DNA of 64,000 nucleotides from Mycobacteroides sp. LB1 (GCF_013449725.1 NZ_JACCFF010000001.1:1178001-1242000); one strand, 5' to 3'. Positions 39,815 to 48,427 are shown, numbered from the stretch's first letter. A program made the numbers and translations. The notes: generated by a model not told the origin, from the letters alone.

Positions 39815-40795
39815 ATGCCCAAGACGATGGTCAATGTTGACGTCATCCAGACCGCAATCCAACTCGCATGCCGCGCACCGTCTTTGCATAACACGCAGCC
39901 GTGGCGCTGGATTGTCGAGGCCGGTGATCTGCACCTGCACCTCGATCGCACTCGGTGCGTTAAGCGGACTGACGGCGCGGGGCGTGAAGCGATCATCAGC
40001 TGCGGTGCAGCGCTGGACCATCTCAGGGTCGCGATGGCCTCGGCGGGCTGGATGGCGCGCGTGGAACGGATCCCGGACGCGGCGAACCCCGACCATCTCG
40101 CCACCGTCACCTTCTCCCCCAGAGCCGTTGTGGTGGCGGGCGATCGTCGACGCGCGGACGCGATTCTGCAGCGTCGCACCGACCGGTTGCCCTTCGGATC
40201 ATCGCCGAACTGGTCACAGTTCGCCCGGATGCTGAACGCGGTGATCGCCGACAGAGCAGTGATCCTGGACGTGGTCGATGACGCCATACGGCCGAAACTG
40301 GCCGAGGCATCCGCGCTGAGCGACGCCCTACGCATCTACGACTCCGCCTATCAGACCGAACTCGATTGGTGGACAGCACCGTTCACATTGGTGGACGGCA
40401 TTCCGCGCAGTGCACTGGTATCGGCGGCCGAGAGCGATCGTGTCGACATCGGCCGCACGTTCCCGGTCGTTACCGAACGCCCCCCGCGGTCCGGCCTACA
40501 GGAGGACAAGGCGAACGTGCTGGCACTGTCGACGGCCAGAGATACCCCGAAGAATCTCTTGCGTTGCGGCGAGCTGCTCTCGGAGGTACTGCTGGAGGCG
40601 ACCCTTGCCGGCATGGCGACCTGCACCATCACGCACATGTTGGAGTTGACAGCCAGCCGCGAGGTCGTCGGCGCCGCTATCGGGAGGACGCACCCGCAGG
40701 CGCTGATCCGGGTGGGTCTGGCTCCGACATTCGGCCGTATCCCGCCGCCTACACCCCGCCGCCAGCTTGCCGACGTGTTCGAGATTCGCGGCTAG
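39815..40795 (+). CDS. Acg-family nitroreductase-like protein
   Basis: Protein of 326 residues of the Acg group (relatives Rv2032, Rv3127, Rv3131), a nitroreductase fold believed to sequester flavin. Signatures are AIQLACRAPSLHNTQPWRW near the N-terminus and ATLAGMATCTITHMLELTAS late. Genes of this group belong to the DosR dormancy regulon in M. tuberculosis, in line with the boxes upstream. ATG at 39815 has GGAG 8 nt upstream. The stress protein gene follows 9 bp after its stop. Confidence 0.9.
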   Translation: MPKTMVNVDVIQTAIQLACRAPSLHNTQPWRWIVEAGDLHLHLDRTRCVKRTDGAGREAIISCGAALDHLRVAMASAGWMARVERIPDAANPDHLATVTFSPRAVVVAGDRRRADAILQRRTDRLPFGSSPNWSQFARMLNAVIADRAVILDVVDDAIRPKLAEASALSDALRIYDSAYQTELDWWTAPFTLVDGIPRSALVSAAESDRVDIGRTFPVVTERPPRSGLQEDKANVLALSTARDTPKNLLRCGELLSEVLLEATLAGMATCTITHMLELTASREVVGAAIGRTHPQALIRVGLAPTFGRIPPPTPRRQLADVFEIRG

Positions 40796-40804
40796 GGCAC
40801 GGCC

Positions 40805-41653
40805 ATGAGTGGTGTCCGTGTTCCCGAATCCGCGGTGGTGGTCGGTATCGATGGGTCGCGATCGGCGGTTCGGGCCGCATTGTGGGCGGTCGACGAGGCG
40901 CTGCACCACGGTGTGCCGTTGCGCCTGGTCCACGTGCAGTCCCCGCCGGAGTTCAGCGACGAGCCGACCACCGCGGGGACGGCGGTAAGGCATGCGTTCC
41001 GCGAGATCGGCTCCACACAGAAGCCGGTGAAGGTCGAGGCCGATATCCGGCGCGGACGCGTGGCGGACGTGCTGCTGGACGCCTCACGCGGTGCCCTCAT
41101 GCTCTGTGTGGGCGCGATCGGCATCAGCGGAGCCGATACCCGGAGGGTCGGTTCCACCGCAGCAGAGGTTCTCCGATCGGTGCGCTGCCCGGTCGCGGTG
41201 ATCCGTGACGACCACGCGGCGGCCGGCGTGACGCGGGCGGTGGTGGTGGAGGTCGACGAATCCCACGAGTCGGTGGCCTCGTTGGAACTGGCCGCTCACG
41301 AGGCGCGGCTGCGCGGCGCGCCGATGCGAGTCTTGTTACGTCATCGCCCGCTGACCGTGGCCGGACATCGGTTCGCCACCTTGGCGCATGGGGAACGTCA
41401 GGTGGCGGCCATACATTTGGAGCGGCGGCTGGCACCGGTGCGGGTGCGGCACGCCGATCTGGATATCCGTGCCATCGATCCGGTAGGAGGAACGCTCAAC
41501 TATCTAGAGCGCCACGGGCATGCCGTGCAGTTGGTGGTCGTCGGGGCGGGGGACGCGGCACATATGCAGGAATTGTTCGGCCCCAATCGCTGCGGCGTGC
41601 TGGGCAGGACACACTGCTCGGTGCTTGTCGCCGCACGCCAACGGCTGCTGTAA
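40805..41653 (+). CDS. Universal stress protein, tandem domains
   Basis: Two-domain UspA protein of 282 residues. Domain 1 begins AVVVGIDGSRSAVRAALWAV and has the ATP-loop GSTAAEVLRSVRCPVAVIRD. Domain 2 is more degenerate (AVVVEVDESHESVASLELAA, HCSVLVAARQRLL). The first-domain glycines are partly altered (VGAIGISGADTRRVG). Operon partner of the Acg-like gene, probably DosR-controlled. Confidence 0.9.
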   Translation: MSGVRVPESAVVVGIDGSRSAVRAALWAVDEALHHGVPLRLVHVQSPPEFSDEPTTAGTAVRHAFREIGSTQKPVKVEADIRRGRVADVLLDASRGALMLCVGAIGISGADTRRVGSTAAEVLRSVRCPVAVIRDDHAAAGVTRAVVVEVDESHESVASLELAAHEARLRGAPMRVLLRHRPLTVAGHRFATLAHGERQVAAIHLERRLAPVRVRHADLDIRAIDPVGGTLNYLERHGHAVQLVVVGAGDAAHMQELFGPNRCGVLGRTHCSVLVAARQRLL

Positions 41654-41680
41654 CGACAGCCATCATGTGAGCGCCGTTTG

Positions 41681-41696
41681 GGGTACCTCGCTACTC
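41681..41696 (+). promoter_or_regulatory. Locus palindrome, site G
   Basis: GGGTACCTCGCTACTC, a divergent copy of the motif shared by all seven units of the 41.7-54.6 kb locus. It lies 94 bp before the 169-residue protein gene. Confidence 0.6.
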
Positions 41697-41790
41697 GCGC
41701 CATCGAGATCGTGTCGGATCAGGATTTGTTTAGTGCAGCGCCTTGCACAACGAAACCGGACCACACGTCCCCTTGCCGGGAGGAGTCGAA

Positions 41791-42300
41791 ATGTTCACGC
41801 AAACGGCCGCACGCAGCGTCACTCCGGATGTCGATCTGCTCATCCTGGTCGAGCCCGGCCCTGCGCGCGACCTGCGCGAGCATCCAGGTGAAACAAATTC
41901 GGCTGCACCGATTTTCGAGGCCGTTCGGGTTGCCGGACGCACCGTCGCACCCCTGCACCCCAACGCGGCGGGCGTACCGCCAGAGCTTCGATCCATTTTC
42001 GTCGTCACCGCGCCCGCCGGACCCGAATTCGACGGGCTCGCCGAGCATCTGCGGGCGCTGCCGGGAGTGACGGCCACCTACCTGGAATCCAACGACATCC
42101 ACCCGCAGTCAGCCGACGTCAGTTCATCTTCGATGAGACCTGACGCCCGCCCGGGCGGTATCGAACCGGCCTCGCGAGCCTTCGGCGCCTGCCCCACCCC
42201 GGTATCGATCAGCGGTCGGTGTGCGGCCGCGCCGACGGCATTCCACTGCGCCAGCAACGCTGCCGTCGGCGCGCTGGACGCGCGCAGACTAGCCGGCTGA
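41791..42300 (+). CDS. Protein of unknown function with a subtilisin-prodomain-like layout
   Basis: A 169-residue protein not assigned to a family. The first ~115 residues alternate strands and helices (VDLLILVEPGP, AAPIFEAVRVAGRTVAPLHP, LRSIFVVTAPAGPEFDGLAE, HLRALPGVTATYLE). The last part, helix-LPGV-strand-acid, is the pattern of I9-type protease prodomains and resembles the prodomain of the protease at 42579. The last ~50 residues are Ser/Pro/Ala-rich with three cysteines. The ATG at 41791 has GGGAGG nearby; an earlier ATG at 41743 is less likely. Shares the locus palindrome. Inhibitor function is an inference. Confidence 0.6.
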   Translation: MFTQTAARSVTPDVDLLILVEPGPARDLREHPGETNSAAPIFEAVRVAGRTVAPLHPNAAGVPPELRSIFVVTAPAGPEFDGLAEHLRALPGVTATYLESNDIHPQSADVSSSSMRPDARPGGIEPASRAFGACPTPVSISGRCAAAPTAFHCASNAAVGALDARRLAG

Positions 42301-42308
42301 TACCGACG

Positions 42309-42344
42309 AAGAAGGGGCTGTGCGGCGCCGCACAGCCCCTTCTT
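42309..42344. terminator. 36-bp perfect palindrome between convergent genes
   Basis: The 18-bp arm AAGAAGGGGCTGTGCGGC (42309-42326) is followed with no spacer by its exact complement. On the plus strand TTC TTTTCTG follows, as in a Rho-independent terminator. It separates the 169-residue protein gene from the convergent inhibitor/protease operon and could end both. Confidence 0.8.
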
Positions 42345-42357
42345 TTCTGTGGAACCA

Positions 42358-42582
42358 CTACTGGATACCCGCGTTCGGCGGCGCGATATGCACCCGCCCC
42401 TCCGGCTCCACGACGATTACACCCGGAATACCAACCAGCGCTGCGGCATTTGCGAACTCACCGGAAACCACTCCGATCTCACGATGTATTTGCATGCCCG
42501 CCATACCGGCGGCCCGCAATGCGGCCACCGTGCCCTCGAAATCGCGCTCTTCGATCGTCACGGTGACCCGCTGCGCCGTCAC
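42358..42582 (-). CDS. Stand-alone I9-like protease inhibitor/propeptide protein
   Basis: A 74-residue protein with a beta-alpha-beta-beta-alpha-beta layout: VTVTIEE, FEGTVAALRAAGM, MQIHREIGVVSGEF, AAALVGIPG, VIVVEPEGRVHIAPP. This is the pattern of inhibitor I9 prodomains of subtilisins, ending in a flexible tail (NAGIQ) as in inhibitors whose C-terminus enters the protease active site. Its GTG overlaps the stop of the protease gene as GTGA, so it is translationally coupled to it. There is no signal peptide. The family call is by pattern, not by alignment. Role in folding or restraining the protease is inferred. Confidence 0.65.
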   Translation of the reverse strand: MTAQRVTVTIEERDFEGTVAALRAAGMAGMQIHREIGVVSGEFANAAALVGIPGVIVVEPEGRVHIAPPNAGIQ

Positions 42583-43859
42583 TGTGGGGCCTGCACAAGC
42601 CCGGCGCCGACGTCGACGGCCGGCACGTTGAGCGGTACCGCCTGCTGCAAAAGCACTGTCCACAACTGTCTGCCGGTGAGGCCGGTGGCCTCGCACCACA
42701 GTGCGGCGATGCCTGACACATGTGGCGTCGCCATACTGGTGCCACTGATCGAGTTGTAGCGCTTCGGCATCAGCCACGACGAGTACACATCGACACCTGG
42801 CCCGGCGAGGTCGATATGACCGGCGGCCTTAGTCTTGGTGCTCGAGCGCGCCGAGAACCAGCCCGGGTTCAAGGACGAATCCACCGCGGCGATCGCCATA
42901 ATCGAGCGGCTGTTCGCGGGCACTCCGACAAAGCCGTACTCTCCGGCCCGCCGGTTCGCATTGTTTCCCGCTGCGGCGATGATCAGCGAGCCGCGGTCAA
43001 GCGCGCGCTGCCCCACCGTCTCGTAGGCAAGAGATATCTTGTCGACGTTGGCGCCCAAGGACATTGAGATGATGGCGCAGTTGTTGGCCACGGCCCAGTT
43101 GATACCGGCAAGTATGCCGCCATCGGAACCCGACCCGGAATTGCCCAGCACCTTGCCCACGAAGATCTCGGCCTCGGTGGCGGCGCCGTAACGACGGCTG
43201 CCCCGTGGGGAACGCGGCCCACAGGAGGTCCCGACGCAGTGCGTTCCGTGCCCGTGCGCATCCTCGGAGGTTTCCCCGTCGACAAACGATTGCATGGTCA
43301 CGTGACGCTTCTTGAAGTCCGGATGGGACGCGTCGAAACCGGTGTCCAGCACCGCTACCCGAACGCCACGACCGGTCTTTGAACTCGTGTTGGCCTTCGT
43401 TGCCTGCAGACCCCACGTCGATTTGTCGCTATCCGCATACGCGGCGGCGAGCTCATCGACAGTCGGCACGGTGGTGTCGGCTTGCAGCCGGGCGAAGAAG
43501 TCGGACACGCCATGTTGGTAACCGCTGAGGTACTCCGGAGAGGTCACCGTGAGCGCGTGGTGAATCAGCTCCGGTTCCACCGACAGCACCATGTCGCCCG
43601 CCTCGGCGGCGGCTTGAAGGGCCACGGTCTGCTCGGCATCGGAGTCGACGACTGCCAGACCGAGTTCGTCGAACACGGTGGCATCTGCCCCGGCAATGGC
43701 GCTGATATCCATCGCTTGATTCTCAAAATCCCTGCTGTGCACGATATTCGACAGCCCTGCGACACTGGCAAGGGTGTTGGCGTGATTACCCCGCGCCTTC
43801 GCCGGCGCGAATACGACCACATGTCTTCCTGTGTAGATTTCCGAGTCGGTGTTAGTCAT
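42579..43859 (-). CDS. Subtilisin-like serine protease (S8), no signal peptide
   Basis: S8 peptidase of 426 residues. An N-terminal region of ~115 residues has a prodomain-like strand/helix order ending DMVLSVEPELIHH. The catalytic residues are D172 (VAVLDTGFD), H204 (AHGHGTHCVG) and S375 (SGTSMATPH), with oxyanion N299 (AAAGNN), so it should be active. No signal peptide or sorting motif is visible. The inhibitor-like gene overlaps its stop. A copy of the locus palindrome lies 115 bp upstream. Physiological substrate unknown. Confidence 0.93.
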   Translation of the reverse strand: MTNTDSEIYTGRHVVVFAPAKARGNHANTLASVAGLSNIVHSRDFENQAMDISAIAGADATVFDELGLAVVDSDAEQTVALQAAAEAGDMVLSVEPELIHHALTVTSPEYLSGYQHGVSDFFARLQADTTVPTVDELAAAYADSDKSTWGLQATKANTSSKTGRGVRVAVLDTGFDASHPDFKKRHVTMQSFVDGETSEDAHGHGTHCVGTSCGPRSPRGSRRYGAATEAEIFVGKVLGNSGSGSDGGILAGINWAVANNCAIISMSLGANVDKISLAYETVGQRALDRGSLIIAAAGNNANRRAGEYGFVGVPANSRSIMAIAAVDSSLNPGWFSARSSTKTKAAGHIDLAGPGVDVYSSWLMPKRYNSISGTSMATPHVSGIAALWCEATGLTGRQLWTVLLQQAVPLNVPAVDVGAGLVQAPQ

Positions 43860-43974
43860 CTCTTGGTCCGCCCTTTCCTGACGTACGTGGCTGGAAGCCG
43901 AAGACGCCCCACGGAATACAGACGCGTTTAGTTCGGCTACCAGCGATCATCGGCAAGATCGCTCGGTATCGGAT

Positions 43975-43990
43975 GAGTGGTCCACTACCT
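43975..43990 (-). promoter_or_regulatory. Locus palindrome, site A
   Basis: On the minus strand AGGTAGTGGACCACTC followed by ATC, the most divergent copy, 115 bp before the subtilisin gene. It shares the roughly 275-bp divergent spacer with site B. Confidence 0.55.
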
Positions 43991-44057
43991 GTATTTGACA
44001 GCGTCCGGCCGAGGCTCGGCCGGACTGCAGGCGTGGCTTCCATCGCCCCCGCGAACG

Positions 44058-44073
44058 AAGTAGTCCGCTACTC
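44058..44073 (+). promoter_or_regulatory. Locus palindrome, site B
   Basis: AAGTAGTCCGCTACTC followed by GTGTG. The arms AGTAG/CTACT are perfect. 62 bp before the holin-like gene. Confidence 0.65.
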
Positions 44074-44135
44074 GTGTGATGCCCGCCCGCCGCGCCTACG
44101 GTTCGAGAAGACCTGTCACCGGAGAGGACCAAATC

Positions 44136-44381
44136 ATGACAACGCTTGAACGACAAACAATCCGACAGCCGTCGAGCACACCCACCGCCAAGGTGGCGGC
44201 AGGCGGGACGGCCGGCGCGATCTCGGTTGTCCTGGTATTCATCCTCGGCAAGTTCAACGTCGTAATACCCGGGGACGTCGGCTCGGCCATCACCGTCCTT
44301 TTCACCGTTGTATCCAGTTACCTGGTGCATGAACGCACCGTGCTCCGGCAGCCGGCATCTGAAGGCGCAGCGGAGGACTGA
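44136..44381 (+). CDS. Holin-like small membrane protein
   Basis: An 81-residue protein with two membrane segments (VAAGGTAGAISVVLVFILGK and GSAITVLFTVVSSYLV) joined by a short FNVVIPGDV loop, with charged ends. The size, the two-helix hairpin and the IP-DV turn resemble actinobacterial and mycobacteriophage holin-like proteins. No lysin or other phage gene is near. The ATG at 44136 has GGAGAGG upstream. Preceded by site B of the locus palindrome. Export or lysis function is inference. Confidence 0.7.
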   Translation: MTTLERQTIRQPSSTPTAKVAAGGTAGAISVVLVFILGKFNVVIPGDVGSAITVLFTVVSSYLVHERTVLRQPASEGAAED

Positions 44382-44407
44382 AGGCGCCACGGATCGTTAC
44401 GCTGTGC

Positions 44408-47119
44408 CTATTCCTGCGGGTTGGCCAGATCGCTCCATACGATCTTGGCGAGCTGATCGCGGTCTGCCACATCGAGTTTGATACACGCACGGTAGATGTG
44501 GCCTTCGATGGTCCGCACCGACAGCGTGAGACGCTCGGCGATCTCGCGGTTGCACAGCCCCTCCCCGATGAGCGCCGCGATTTCCCGCTCCCGTGCGGTG
44601 ACCGGAAGCGGGCGGGCGGCGGCCCGGATCGCGGGCGTGGCCGCGCCACCGCACTGACCGGCGATCCGCAGTGCGCGCGCGGCAGACTCGGCACTCTTGC
44701 ACCTATCCCCGCCGCGGCTGCGCAGTGTCACCGCCTGCGCAGCGGCATCGGCCGCCGATAACAGCAGGCCCGCATTCTCGAAATCACCACTGACCATGTC
44801 CAATGCCGCGGCATCCGAAGTGCCGACAGCGACCGCGTGCCGCGCATATAGCCCCACCAACGGGCCGTGCACACGCGGGACAAGTGATTCAAGGCGGCGC
44901 CCCACAGTCCGGTCACCGAACCGTGCCGCATGGTGCAAGGCCTCGGCCTCCACCGCGTATTGACCAGCAGTGTGTGCAGCGTCGGCCGCACGTCGGGCGG
45001 CGTCTACCGCCGACCGATCTGCGCCGCGTGCCGCGGCGAGCCATGATTTTGCGATCAACAACTGCGGGTCGTGCAGCGCGACGAACTGCCCCGAGTGTTC
45101 CCCCGACTCGGTCAGCACGCGCTCGGCGTCTTCGACCTTGCCGAGTGCGGCATAGGCGCGTGCGAGCAACAGCCGCGCCGGAAGCTGCCACGGCAGTGGC
45201 TTCTCGGCGTTGAGCGCGGCCAGAGCCTGCTCGATAGACGATATCGCCGTCGGGAAGGCACCGCGGTGCACGGCCACCAGCCCGGCCATGATCCGTGCTA
45301 TCGCCCACGCGAGAAACTGTCCAGCAGAAGAGAACTCGGTGTATTCGGCAACGCGACTGTCGGCCATCCGGAGCTGCCCGGTGTACACGAGCGCCAGCAC
45401 ATCGCAGTACCGCACCATGACCGCGATCATGCCGTCGGTGGACCGTTTCTGGGCGCGGCACCTCGCCGCAATCGGCTCGAATTCGTCACCGCGCCCAGCG
45501 ACGGGCAACGCGAGCCCGATACCGAACGCCGCGAATTCCACTGCCTGCCGGGGAGCCTCCGGGTCCGACAGCACGAGAGTCGCGGCCGCCAGTCCCTCAT
45601 CGAACCGGTTCTCATGGATGGCCAATGCCGCCCCCGTCGCATCGACGACCAGTTTCAGGGCAGGGTGCTGTACCCGTTCGCGCAGCAGAGCCATCAGCTC
45701 GTGTGCACGCCGGACATCACCCATCGACCAGAATGCAATGGAGACGAGCGGAAGACCCCAAAGAACAAGCGAGAGCTCGTCGAGCTGGTCCGGATCGAAC
45801 TCCGCGAGTGTCTGCTCAGCCTCTTCGGGACGGCCCTGCCACAGCAGCGCGCGCGAAAGCACCTCGGCGGCGCGCAGCCCACCATCGCGTTCGACCGCAC
45901 ACCGCGCCAAGTGTTCCCCAACGGGCAGATTGGACAGGTACACGGCGTCCTTCGCGGCGGAAACCAGCAGGGCCGGGTCCGTGGTCTCGTCACTGTCGAC
46001 CGACAGCTGCGCCAGCCGGATGCGTTTGGCGGCCGAGTCGATATCGCGGTCGCGGAGCACCCGCACAAGCTGACCCCGCAGCCGCCGCCCCGAGGCGGTG
46101 CCCACTCTGCGCCGGACAACCTCACCCAACATCGGATGGCTGAACCGCACATTGATCCGTCGACCGTCGCGTTCGACACGGACAAAACCCGCAATCTCCG
46201 CGCTATCCACCGCATCACCGCCGGCGATCTCACACAATGTGTCGATATCGAGCGGCTCGCACAGCGACAGTAACTTCAGCGCATTGAGCACGTCGCCGTC
46301 CAACTGCTCTAGACGATCCCCGATCAACGCGGCCAACCCCGACGGGACAACGGTGTTACCGCGCAGCTGCCACACCCCGTTGACAGCGGTAAGCGATCCG
46401 GCCTCGACAGCACCCTCCACCAGGTGCCGCAGGAACAGTGGATTTCCACCGGATGACTCCCACATCACGTCGGCGCTGAGCCCTTCAAGCGCACCGCCGA
46501 GCACCGATTCGACAAGTGCGACGCTTTGTCCCTTGGTGAACGGCTCGAGTTCGAACCGACGCAGGTAGTCGTCTTTCCACAATGCGGTGACCGCATCCGG
46601 AACGGGCTCGCCGCTACGCACGGTAGCGACCAACCGGCCGGCATGGTCGACGGCGATCTGATGCAGAAGTGTCGCGGACAGGTCGTCCAGGAGGTGCGCG
46701 TCGTCGATTCCGATGATCGGATGAGGGTTCGCGACAATGGATTCCCGTGCCGCAGCCATGAGCGCTGCCGGGTCACGCGATCCGGTCGTCTGTATCCAAT
46801 GGGCGAACACACCCAGCGGAATGCTTCGCGATGACTCGGTGCATGCCACCCAGCGAACCTGGCATCCCAACGAGTCGGTGACCGTGTGCGCGAGGGTCGT
46901 CTTGCCGACCCCTGCGGAACCGACCAACACCACCCCGCACGACGGACTGTCCTCGAGTGTCGATCGAACAGCCTCGAATTCGGTTGGGCGGTCAAGCAAC
47001 TGCCAGCTACCCGACATGGAGAATGAGTCTAGATCGCGATGCCGGTTTGCGTGGGCCAGTCCGTAAGTCGACTTCGCGTACGTAGCGGGTTTGGCGATCG
47101 CACGTGTCATTGCAGCCAT
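44408..47119 (-). CDS. LAL-type LuxR family transcriptional regulator
   Basis: Large ATP-dependent regulator of about 903 residues. An N-terminal AAA/NACHT-like ATPase has Walker A GSAGVGKTT (about 67-75) and Walker B PIIGIDDAH. A long helical-repeat middle follows, then a C-terminal LuxR helix-turn-helix (LPVTAREREIAALIGEGLCN, REIAERLTLSVRTIEGHIYR). The ATG at 47119 is one base after the stop of the catalase-like gene, indicating co-translation; ATGs at 47110 and 47017 are alternatives. It is the only DNA-binding protein of the locus and the best candidate to bind the shared palindrome. Inducer unknown. Confidence 0.88.
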   Translation of the reverse strand: MAAMTRAIAKPATYAKSTYGLAHANRHRDLDSFSMSGSWQLLDRPTEFEAVRSTLEDSPSCGVVLVGSAGVGKTTLAHTVTDSLGCQVRWVACTESSRSIPLGVFAHWIQTTGSRDPAALMAAARESIVANPHPIIGIDDAHLLDDLSATLLHQIAVDHAGRLVATVRSGEPVPDAVTALWKDDYLRRFELEPFTKGQSVALVESVLGGALEGLSADVMWESSGGNPLFLRHLVEGAVEAGSLTAVNGVWQLRGNTVVPSGLAALIGDRLEQLDGDVLNALKLLSLCEPLDIDTLCEIAGGDAVDSAEIAGFVRVERDGRRINVRFSHPMLGEVVRRRVGTASGRRLRGQLVRVLRDRDIDSAAKRIRLAQLSVDSDETTDPALLVSAAKDAVYLSNLPVGEHLARCAVERDGGLRAAEVLSRALLWQGRPEEAEQTLAEFDPDQLDELSLVLWGLPLVSIAFWSMGDVRRAHELMALLRERVQHPALKLVVDATGAALAIHENRFDEGLAAATLVLSDPEAPRQAVEFAAFGIGLALPVAGRGDEFEPIAARCRAQKRSTDGMIAVMVRYCDVLALVYTGQLRMADSRVAEYTEFSSAGQFLAWAIARIMAGLVAVHRGAFPTAISSIEQALAALNAEKPLPWQLPARLLLARAYAALGKVEDAERVLTESGEHSGQFVALHDPQLLIAKSWLAAARGADRSAVDAARRAADAAHTAGQYAVEAEALHHAARFGDRTVGRRLESLVPRVHGPLVGLYARHAVAVGTSDAAALDMVSGDFENAGLLLSAADAAAQAVTLRSRGGDRCKSAESAARALRIAGQCGGAATPAIRAAARPLPVTAREREIAALIGEGLCNREIAERLTLSVRTIEGHIYRACIKLDVADRDQLAKIVWSDLANPQE

Positions 47120-47120
47120 C

Positions 47121-48245
47121 TCAATCCGGTAGATCCTGGACCCCGGCGGGCTCCATCCGCGACACCCCGTTCTTCTCATGCCGAAAGTTGCTGGACGCCT
47201 CGTAAACCCGGAGTTTCAGCCGATTGATCGACCCGAGTGGTCGATGCGCCGCCAGGGCGCGCCACGAGTTGAAGGACAGCACGTCGTCACCGAATGCTCG
47301 CCGCTCGGCGCCATATGAATCTTGAACGGGGAAGACGATTTTGGCGATCCCCCGGTGCGGGGAGTCCGCCTCGGGCCACGCGACGGTGGCATCCTCGAGA
47401 GGCATGATCTTCGCGTCGGTGCACAGCTGCGCCCGCACCTCGTACTCAGCGCTGTTGTGCTGGAAGAACTCTGCGACCAGATTACGGAGCTCGTCGTCGG
47501 CGACGGGCTCCGGCAGCAGCACCCCTTCCAGGTCTCGCACGGATTTCGACAGGGGTACGTAACTGAGCTTGGCCACGTACTCTCCGTACCGCAACGGCGC
47601 CGAGGAGTAGAAGGTATCGCCGAGGATATGTGTGTTGGGACGCACGAACACCGCCACCGATTCCGGCAGTGAGAGTCCCACGCGTGGAAGAAATTTCGCC
47701 ACACCGCCAAGAAGGTTGCTACCCAGCCTCAACGCGGTGTCCGGCAGGCGCGCTAGCAACCAGGCCGTCGGCATTCCCCGCCGAAGATATGCCTTCGCAC
47801 CCGCGAAGAGGAACTCACGGTGGGTGACCAGAACGAAATCCTGGGTGGTGGCGTCGTCATCCGGGAGAGTGCGCGGGCCACTCACGCCCAGGACCTTGAT
47901 GCCCAGGCCTCGCACGCCCCGGATCCGGTCACTGCGCAGTAGGCCGGAGGTGGTGGACAACCTGGAGATGACCGGGTATCTACCGGGCGTTGCGAATATG
48001 CCCTGACGTAGGTGCGGAGGTAAGTCCGGATAGACAGTCAGCTCACCGCGCAAGATGCCGTGGCTCTTCGCGTGCGCGTCGCGGACGGCATGCCGATATT
48101 TCCGGAAGGCCCGCTCGTTGTTCTTGTGCAACACCTTGATGATCTTGTCGATGACCTCCTCCTCGCCGGGAGGCACCGCGCCCATGTCATCGCTGTACCG
48201 GAGGTAGGTACGCGGCGTATCGAGCGATTCATCCGCTGTGCTCAT
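47121..48245 (-). CDS. Catalase-family haem protein, allene oxide synthase-like
   Basis: A 374-residue member of the minimal catalase/allene-oxide-synthase group, shorter than true catalases. The distal histidine is expected in AKSHGILRGELTVYP, followed by GIFATPGRYPVISRLSTTSG, TTQDFVLVTHREFLFAGAKA and ELRNLVAEFFQHNSAEYEVR. The proximal region near the C-terminus is GSINRLKLRVYEASSNFRHE. Relatives turn over H2O2 or fatty-acid hydroperoxides. The gene pairs with an alpha-dioxygenase across a divergent spacer and is followed by the LuxR gene with a 1-nt gap. The ATG at 48245 follows GGGAGGG. Confidence 0.82.
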   Translation of the reverse strand: MSTADESLDTPRTYLRYSDDMGAVPPGEEEVIDKIIKVLHKNNERAFRKYRHAVRDAHAKSHGILRGELTVYPDLPPHLRQGIFATPGRYPVISRLSTTSGLLRSDRIRGVRGLGIKVLGVSGPRTLPDDDATTQDFVLVTHREFLFAGAKAYLRRGMPTAWLLARLPDTALRLGSNLLGGVAKFLPRVGLSLPESVAVFVRPNTHILGDTFYSSAPLRYGEYVAKLSYVPLSKSVRDLEGVLLPEPVADDELRNLVAEFFQHNSAEYEVRAQLCTDAKIMPLEDATVAWPEADSPHRGIAKIVFPVQDSYGAERRAFGDDVLSFNSWRALAAHRPLGSINRLKLRVYEASSNFRHEKNGVSRMEPAGVQDLPD

Positions 48246-48329
48246 CGCGGTCCAGCCCTCCCGAATAGGTGGTCTTGCCGTCGGAAACGATGGCTTTCTC
48301 AGTGTCGTGAATACCGGCGGTGCGCACAT

Positions 48330-48345
48330 GAGTACGCGACTACTC
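48330..48345 (-). promoter_or_regulatory. Locus palindrome, site C
   Basis: On the minus strand GAGTAGTCGCGTACTC followed by ATGTG; arms GAGTA/TACTC are perfect. 84 bp before the catalase-like gene, so it should control the catalase-LuxR operon, including the regulator itself. Confidence 0.7.
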
Positions 48346-48427
48346 AATCCTGCGCTGCGGCTGGGGCCGACGCAGGTGAAATGGCGAGACATTCCAGCCA
48401 CTATCGACATCCGAATTTGACTGGATC

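Noticed and set aside
39599..40096. Upstream extension of the Rv2004c-like gene
   Set aside because: It would run through the DosR-like boxes and into the divergent nitroreductase gene and is not conserved in type.
40366..41208. 280-codon frame in the plus strand over the nitroreductase and stress-protein genes
   Set aside because: Arg/Gly/Pro-rich out-of-frame shadow of two well-identified genes.
42583..42777. Longer reading of the I9-like frame upstream of its GTG
   Set aside because: This part lies out of frame inside the subtilisin gene and reads as Arg-rich shadow; the real start is the GTGA overlap.
44136..44381. Prophage remnant signalled by a holin-like gene
   Set aside because: No lysin, integrase, structural gene, attachment site or tRNA junction is nearby, and the gene shares the locus palindrome with non-phage genes.
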